In this document: positions 55,729-64,000 of the stretch, piece after piece
Layout of the letters: each line of letters begins with the position of its first letter
How positions within the stretch are numbered: the stretch's first letter is position 1
NCBI GenBank assembly: GCA_025667525.1
Contig: CM046876.1
Location: forward strand, 536,908,038-536,972,037
DNA: 64,000 nt
Origin: Glebionis coronaria
Lineage: Eukaryota; Streptophyta; Magnoliopsida; Asterales; Asteraceae
Reading direction: 5' to 3'
Position numbers and translations under genes: made by a program
Notes under the pieces: generated by a model
What the model saw: only the letters and a program-made list of their open reading frames with translations
The model's database searches: none
What the model was told of the DNA's origin: nothing

Positions 55729-58700
55729 TGTAACACCCCCAAATTTATACAACTCAGTTCAGCGGAAGACTAGTTGGTGTTACGGGATAGCACATTACTC
55801 ACATCATAGACAACACTTAAAAGTCGCGTCGTTTTAATAATAAAGCATTTCCATTCATAAATATTAGATTTACATAGGTCCCAAGTCATATTATTTCATA
55901 CAAGTTTTACAAAGAATTTGAATGGAAATTATTGTTTAGGTGCGGGCCATGAATTCTTGTTGTCTTCCCGAGAGTTACCTTCAAGTACCTGAGATAAAAC
56001 ATGTTAAAAGAAAAGGTCAGCGATAACGCCGAGTGAATTCATAGAGTTTAATAAATTCCATCAATATAACTTTGGTATAAAATTATTACCAAAAATCATT
56101 TCGTACAAATCATTGTAATAGGCCATAAAATAGCCAAAGTCATTTTTATACAAATCCTTATCGAAAATCATAATATAGGCATTTGCCTTAAAAATCATTA
56201 TACGAACCATTGTCGCAAAAACATCATACAAAACGTTTTACAACGTTGTATACGAACATAAAATCAATAGTATGACCCCGTATTGCTAGTCAGGCAATAC
56301 ATCGTAATTCGGTGCCTATAGCAGTATTTCGTTAATCGGATTATTATAAGCCGCATGACATTGTTACCTTACTACAACAAACAACGGGTAGCTAGCCCGA
56401 AACTCATTTTCCCATCTAAATTAGCGTGTCGTCACAAAGGTCACGCTATGGAAATCTTCTCATACATAAATTCGCTTACCAATCAATGTGGCACGACGGG
56501 GATCAACCGTCAAGGCGCGAACTGGGGTGATCGTCCCCAAATAGTACTATTATATGCATAAGCGTCTACCAAATCCCGTTAGTTCACAATTCATGCTAAT
56601 GGGACTTTTAGTGACATAAACTAACTTTAATAATCCATTTAATTTCATCTATCGGGTCATTTAATTATTTATCGGGTCATACAATCGGGTCATACAATCA
56701 TTCGGGTCCAAATCAATAAACAAACAATCGGGACAAATGGTGTCCTATTTTATAAAAACTAACATGTTATCTCCCTCGCGGGTTTATAAAATATTTCATA
56801 AAAACATTTAATAGAGTGCGAGGCTATGAACTCACGTTGATGTGGGAAAGCGGGTTATCGACAATTCGGACGTACGGTACGTGCTTCAATCACGGAAACC
56901 TAGACAAATAATACTCGTCTTAGACTCTTGTCCAATGACTTTATAAAAATAACAATTATGTATACATATGATGATTTATATATATATGATGATCAAGTGG
57001 GTTTACATATTCTCTTTTACTCATTTTAGTGTTTAGGTATTGGTAACTTCTTACTAGTTTACTAGTTTTACCTATTTACGTGTTTTAGGTCCAATAAGCC
57101 TATTATAAGTTCATTAACTTGTATTAGTCCATTTCATACTTGTATTATCAGTATCTACACTTTACAAGTTGGGCCTAAATGGGTTAAGCCCAATAAATAA
57201 GTTTATAAGTGTTTTAGCCCATTTTGTTGTATTATTAGTCCAATAACGTTAACTTAGCCCGTTAATGTCCGTATGTTATATAGTTCGGGTTTTATCGGTT
57301 TTTACTTGTTATATATGTTTATATATCTGTATATGAGTTTATAAAAGTTTACATTAGACGGGTCCAACCGTCTAAGTTTTATTTAACAAAAACGTTAATT
57401 TTTACGGTAATAGCCGAAAAAGTCGTAAAAATCATGTTTATAGTTTTATAACTTATAAAACTTATCAAACTACCATTTTTATAAAATGTCCATTTATTTA
57501 TCCTTATACATATTTATATAAATGTATTATATAAGTTAGTGGGTTTTAATTCACATTTTATACTATTTTTATTTGAGTGCTTATATAATACTATTATACT
57601 TTAATTTCCAAAATCTGATTTTTATTTTCATGTTCACCAAAACTGCCATATCTAGAGTTCTATATGGAGATAGAAGCTCAAATTTTTATGACATAACTAC
57701 ATGATATGTTCTCCATTTAACTCTTCTATAGATACTGTTGAGTCAGCCTCTAAGTATTTTCTAAAAATCGTCCAAAACAGTGAACTCAGATTTGTACTCT
57801 AAACTTGTTTTGATCATATCTCACTCATCCTAATGATTCCATTGCATGGCCAACTCTCACATGTGTACAAGACTCATATCTTACTGCATATTAATCTATT
57901 CAAGCCATGTTATCAGTTTATCATATGAGTCTTTACTGTTTTATACAGCCATTATTTTAAGCATGATTTTAACCTTTTTACATATAGTTTTTCATCTTTT
58001 TACCCATGATTATCAACACCAAATCCCCACAAAATATTTTTATCATCATATATCATCATACATATATACATTTAAGAATAAAATACATGATTACATAATC
58101 AAAATTAACAAGAGGATGGGAAGAACTATCTTTATACCACCATGATGATGTATGTTGTGATCAAAACATGGATTTTGATGGAGAAACTTGTGATAAACCA
58201 ATATCATCTTCAAGTCCACCAATATTCATGAACTCCTTGTGGAAAATCAGCCCTAAGACTCCATAGAAAACCTCTTTTTAGGTGTTTGAATCACCTCAAA
58301 TCAACAAGTCTTCAATGGGTTTTCATCTTATGTAACTTATACATAAGATTCATGGTTAAAACTTTTGATCAAATGGGTGTTTTTTTGGTGATATGGGACG
58401 GACTCAAAGCTAGAGAGAGAGAGTTTTGGTGGTTTTTCATGTAAGAAATGAGTGTGAATGGTATGAGTATCATGTTTTTGTGGTTTGGTGGTTTTGAATG
58501 AAAACTAAGGACAAGTGTCCTTAGTTTTGTTACTAAATGGACACATCAAAGTGTGTTGGCTAAGCTTGAATGCCACATGTATTGGGGGTGGGCAAGTGTA
58601 AACTTGTCTCATCCCCAATAATTTACGGGTACTCCTCGATTCTAGTTTCCTCTATTTGCGTGCCCTCGGGTCGTTTTACGAAAAACGTTTTTATAAATTA

Positions 58701-59118
58701 TAAATCAACGGCACAAAACGAATCTAATAAAAAATGTCTCATCAAAAACGGAGTTCGAAAACGTAAATACGTAATCCTAAGGTTTCCGGTTTAGTCGTAA
58801 AGGACGTTAAATTAAAATCGTAAGTCCTAATTTCTTCTCGTAAATTTGTGAGTTTATGAACCAACACAAATTTAAAACTCCAAAATAATATTCACGGATA
58901 AATTTATTTTCTGAAATGTCGGACTGTCACCAAAACGGTGTATGTAAACGTAAGCACGTAACGTAGAATCCTCCGGTTTAGACGTAGTCGATGCTACTTC
59001 AAGACGTAAATCCAAATTACTTCCCAAAAATAAGTGAGTTCATAAGATAACATTAAAATAATATTTTCAAATAAATATTGAGAATAAAACATCAACCATA
59101 AATTAACGGATTGTCACA
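55729..59118 (-). mobile_element. 3' LTR of a minus-strand Ty3/gypsy element (3.4 kb)
   Basis: On the minus strand it begins TGTGACAATCC (59118) and ends GGGGGTGTTACA (55729), TG...CA with long-gypsy style. It is preceded on that strand by TTTAGGGGTAAATGC, a decayed polypurine tract, and by gypsy pol remnants. It is inserted in the chromovirus 3' LTR after GTGGGG. It contains an ATCGGGTCAT repeat near 56651-56700 but no genes. Confidence 0.78.
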
Positions 59119-62100
59119 GCATTTACCCCTAAACAGGATCTTTGTCCTCAAATATCATCTTACTACTCGCTTCTTATCGAGTTAAAGCCATGTGGGTATT
59201 TCCTCCACATTCGGTCTTTTCTCACAAGTGTAATTCATTACAATACGCGAGTTTCATCAAACATAACTACAGGAATAAGATAAGGCTTAATGTTGACTTA
59301 CTTTCTCTATCCATGATGTTCACGGGTTTCTGATGAATGCAACTTTTCGCCGATCTAAACTTCATTAAGGAATAGTCGGATTTTCACTTGATAGACATTT
59401 CATCAAGTTCGATTTACGAAACATAATTCACGCAGTCCTTGAAGTCCTAGGGTAGATCCAGCTTATATGCCTTTCAAACCAACTTTTACATCATCTCAAT
59501 GGTCCCATACAACAGGGGCTTATATCCCATGATCTTTCAGATCATTAATTCATTTTTCCAAGGTTAAAATTTTTGGCATAACTTCGATACCCATCTGGCA
59601 CTTCAAGATCTATATTTCATATTCACATAACCTCCTGCCCACTATCGGCAGTCAATAATCAAATCCTAATTTCAACAATCATTTCAGGTCTCACGGGTCG
59701 AGTATTTTGCAAGGTTAGGTTCGCCATCATAGGAAACCATAAACCTAAAAGACATGTCTAACCCACAATGGGTGTATGTCGGGTGTCTTCATCCCAACTC
59801 CTACTTACAGATGCTCTAATATATATCCTCACAAGATTCGATCTCGATCCTAATATGATAATTATCAAGGATAATCTCTCCAAAGGGAAACGATTATACG
59901 GTTCATTACCAAAGGTCAATCATTCAAACATAAAGCAAGATTTCTAGTATTTTGTATCGTTACTTTACCTCGTCCCTTCGATTGGGGCGGTACACAATAC
60001 TCTCATCAAGATTGTTTCTTAATGACTTCGGAGCAAATCTTTAGAAATTCGATGCGAAGCGAGGATCTTGATAGAGATGATCGATACATGCACACCATGT
60101 TTACATAACTCCTTTAAATACAATAGAGTCAATTTCTTCATCAAGAATCTATCATTAACAGGAATGATATTAGCAGATTTGGTCAGTCTGTCGACGATGA
60201 CCCAAATCGAATCAAATTCAGATGATGACCTTTGCAATAGCTAGACGTTCACTAATGTATGAGGCGATGTCTACCTTCATTTTGCCATCAGTACAACTTC
60301 TTCAGCTAAAGATACATTAAATTAGAAATGACAGGAATAGAATACTTATACTTACGAGATGACTACATCTCAAAATATCCATATTTAGACAATAACAAGT
60401 GGCCTTTTAATCATTTAGTGCCATCGGCTTCTCAATTCTAATGGTTCATATTAGCCGTGAACCCCCTTTTATTATCTATATTATCCTTTTTACAAACATC
60501 GTTTATTTTATATTGTTCGGCAATTTATTTTGCATAGTCATTATTAAGGAACACAATCCTAATGGATTCTTTATCCTTTTTATATAATGTGTCAGTATCT
60601 ACATTCACTTTCTCCTGATGAAATATATATAACATGCCCGTATTAATTCAAAATTTCTTTCTTCATATCTTCTATGTTTTAGTTTGTCTCAACTATCATT
60701 TTTATCAGTTTTGCTCAATCCGGCGTCTAAAGCGTCGATAATTATTACGAGTAATTAAATAATAAATATTTAATTTTTATGAAACGTAAAAGTAAGAAGT
60801 TTTAAATTTCTTAGTTCGACCAATTATATAAAAATGTTCAAAATAATTTGAATTTAATTAACAAGATTTTTGTTGATTCATCGATAATATTTAATAAGAT
60901 TCGTAAATGTTCGAAAAACCTTTGTTTATACTTTGGTCAAAGTTTTCTTAGTTGAAAAGCAAAAATTATCGTTTCAAATTTCAAGTCATGGTTTAACGGT
61001 TTCCTCAATCCCTCTTAGGTTGTCTTGAGGTATACACAAACATTTACCCCTAAACATGAGTTTAGTTAAATGTTCTGGGTATAAGGGAATAACCCCTCAA
61101 AAGTTCTTTGTTAAAACATTTGTCAAAACACATTTGCACTTCCTTTTTGGTAAAACCCAAAGTCTTAAAAGGGCTCTTAATTTTTAAAGAGTCAATATAT
61201 TCCATTATCTATTATTCACATGGTCAATTAATATAAAGGATTTAGTCTTTAATCACATGTTAAATATTTAAGGTACAGGTTTTTATTATTCGGCCAATTC
61301 AGGGAAATCTATAATTAATTATTAACTTCTTCTTATTCTTATAAACAAACATATGGTTCTTAAGGATCACAAGCATGAATTTATCAAATTACAGCCTACA
61401 CACGTGATTCACCCAAATTATGAATGCTACATGTGCATCGGTCAATCCAAACGACATCACGTGAAACTCATAATGTTCATTACAAGTTCTGGATGTAATG
61501 ATTGGAATAGATAATCTCCTTCGCGGACGCGAAGTTGAAAATAACCATGCCGTGGATCAAATCTTTAAAACATACGCTAGAACCTTGTAAATGATCGAAC
61601 AAATCTTCCATTTCGAGTTATGGATATCGTTTTCGATTGTCAATTTACTCAGTTCACAGTAATCTATAAATATAAGGAATGATAACACCATAGCTCTTCA
61701 TGATGACGAGCTTGGTGGAATAAGATCTTTCTCCGACAACTCGCTCAGTTGTACGGTAACTCCTTTAATTTCAGATGGTGCCGACGTACAGTGCACACGC
61801 CACCGGTGCAGCACCGAGAATATAATCAATACCAAATTCAACTTGCCTTAGTGGCGAAAGTCTAGGTAATTCATCAACAAATACCTCCTAAAGTTTTAGA
61901 TAACGAAAACATCTTTTAATAAATTCATATTAGGTTCTTTCTAGATTATAATATCTATGACTAATTCACAACCATTCATGGTATAATTTCAAGTCTAAAT
62001 GCAGGATATGGTCATCCATCAAGAATTATTTAGATCACTTTTGATAATCAACATCTTATCTTTTAAGGGAATTCTACTCGAGTTCCCATCATATAAGACA

Positions 62101-64000
62101 ATGTCGTCATGTCATAATCAATCAATCCATTCTACTGGCACTATCAATTTTCCAGTTTCATTACTGTTGATAAGATGTGAACTTCTCAAAAGACTAATAA
62201 TAACTCATAATCTTTCGCAAATTCAAGAATATATGGAGACACAACTATCATCTAAAGAGTAAGGTCAACGCGCATAATCTATGCGAGAGAATTTCAAATC
62301 AGATACAGACGAAAACATTAACGAATATGAATACATCCCATGTTTTCATTAATTTGAGTACGCATTCGAAAGCTCCTCGGATCGTTACCCAGGTCATTCA
62401 AATGAAATCTTAATCAAAAGAAATGATAGGAACGTCGATACATCCAGTCGGGTATCAACACTCGGTAATCAAATGCTTTTCCTAAGAATCTCACTACGGG
62501 AGAATTGGACAAGAAAGAATTGTCAATTGTCAAATAAGACAATTTCCACAGATGAGTAAATTCGACTCAGAAGAATAGATGCTACAGGCACATATGTAGG
62601 TGTCCCTAACATTCTGTCCCTATTTTTCACTTCTTGCAGATCTCATAAAGATTAATCTTTCACAATCTTCAAAGAAAATGTAGTGTTTATTCATTAGTTT
62701 TATGGTGACTACTAATCAGCCTTGCATGGTCCATTCCAAATTGTATGTAGGCACGCAACTATATACAATTTCAAGATTAACGATGCATTACTCAGTTCGT
62801 CAAAATTTTATCATCATGTTTATAATAAAAACATTTTCATGCTTAATTCTTAAATAAGAATCAAGAATAAATTTACAAAGATTTTCTTTGTTATGAAAAC
62901 AATTAAGTTTTCCAAGGTGTTTTATAAACAACTTTATTTTTATAACAATCACTTATAAATCTCACTTTGAATAATCCTTATAATGATGAAAATTAAATTT
63001 TCTCAAAGGATACTGTTTTGACTTTATAAAAACAATGTGTGATCTGAAAAAGAGTGATGAAAAGTTGTTTACCAAGAACTAACTTCAATATATTAGGAAA
63101 TGAGATTAGCCAATTAATCATAAGGTTCATGACCTCGATGGCACTCAGGAATACAAAGAGAATAATCCACAACGTAACTCAATTCGAGATGAGTACTTGT
63201 TCAAGGGTTGCATCACTAATGCGAACATTAGGATGAAACAGTAAAGGATAGATAACATCGATACATGTAGAATTTAGCAATCAAAGGTAGTCTTTCCATT
63301 AATCACAAATAAGTCAAATTGTACCGTAACACATTATGTGTCACTATGTCATACAATTTCCAAAACTCAACCTACCAACTGATATCTCAGTTAAGTTAGG
63401 GATTTTTAAAAGATACCACAATGAATACTAATCTACAAGAGTCATTAGGTGTTCCACATGTCCCAGAAGATCCATCGGTCTCAATTCAGAAGAAGATTTC
63501 TTCAATTTATTTCTTGGACACTGGGCATCCTCGTTAGTGGACAATGGACTAGGAACAACCCTTAACACGATCTAACAATCATTTAAAACCTTATAATTCA
63601 ATCACAGAACTTAACGAATTCCTCTTAACAATCTCATATTCCATACGAGTTAAATTTTACTTTATTCAAGTTTCGACCAAATTATACTCAATGTGATATT
63701 CTACCTCATTCTCCAATACTTACAACCTTATTCTTAGACCTTAAAAGGGCAATAAAAGCTCGATATGGTCAACACTTAATTTCCAATCCTATAGCTCTTA
63801 CAACAATAGTTATCAAATGAGTCACTAGTATGAAATGACCCACACATTCAATTAGACTTCTCGGAAAGGTACTAGTGGCATGAGGCTTTTGGGTAATGGT
63901 TCCAATGACAGCCTCAAGTGCAACATTCACCCTTTCGATTTCAAATTTAAGAATTGGGTGACAACGAATCAGATGACACCTTTCCAGGTGGTAGCGTTTT
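59119..64000 (-). pseudogene. Decayed Ty3/gypsy pol region, runs off the window
   Basis: Most of this is too mutated to read. Two anchors: an integrase stretch at 60019-60237 ([20 protein letters not shown]) and an RT stretch at 61422-61469 on the minus strand (EFHVMSFGLTDAHVAF, the counterpart of the [13 protein letters not shown] motif). Their order, with integrase nearer the 3' LTR, is right for gypsy. Other ORFs in the region look random. It is much older in appearance than the chromovirus it is inserted in, which is odd for an insertion order read from position alone. Confidence 0.75.

Noticed and set aside
57846..58145. 99-codon hydrophobic ORF in the minus-strand gypsy LTR
   Set aside because: Hydrophobicity follows from AT-rich composition; it lies in an LTR and shows no conserved motif.

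Overview
The window is nuclear DNA of a flowering plant, almost certainly a eudicot. It is AT-rich, has two ordinary spliced plant genes, and is mostly a nested stack of transposable elements. Element types would fit a large repeat-rich genome such as Asteraceae, but nothing here fixes the family.

Layout. 1-5.3 kb: a Ty3/gypsy-type LTR end, a Sirevirus-like LTR remnant and a truncated minus-strand Ty1/copia element. 5.3-9.5 kb: an AT-rich cluster of large inverted repeats with three related Helitron-like copies, one holding a Stowaway-type MITE and one holding a MULE-type MITE with a perfect 9-bp target duplication. 9.75-14.2 kb: an intact tail-anchored cytochrome b5 gene (+, three coding exons) whose 3.7-kb first intron holds a hairpin element, a hAT MITE and a foldback structure with gene-like fragments. 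15.0-18.0 kb: an intact BTB-NPH3 family gene (-, four exons), convergent with cytochrome b5. 18.0-20.8 kb: intergenic DNA with a second hAT MITE.

20.8-32.3 kb: a non-autonomous hAT-like foldback element (perfect 8-bp TSD) whose core is about 1.9 kb of a 20-bp CpG-bearing minisatellite in two opposite blocks. A 9.1-kb Sirevirus-type copia element (5-bp TSD) is inserted in it. The Sirevirus has broken gag-pol, an extra intact 126-codon ORF downstream of pol, repeated polypurine tracts, and a palindromic GCGGTTCC cluster present in each LTR and at two internal sites, one of them upstream of the extra ORF.

32.3-64 kb: a Tat/Ogre-type gypsy gag is broken up by a copia element (33788-41737, TSD AGAAT), a non-coding LTR element (41758-44768, TSD CACTA) and a chromovirus (from 45172). 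The chromovirus 3' LTR is in turn interrupted at 55729 by a minus-strand, badly decayed gypsy element that runs off the right edge. In the chromovirus, removing three short intron-like segments from the gag region puts gag and pol in one reading frame.

Only the two host genes look functional. Nearly all retroelement ORFs carry stops, many explainable as C-to-T/G-to-A changes, as expected from deamination of methylated cytosine. No tRNA, rRNA, CRISPR or bacterial-type feature was seen.
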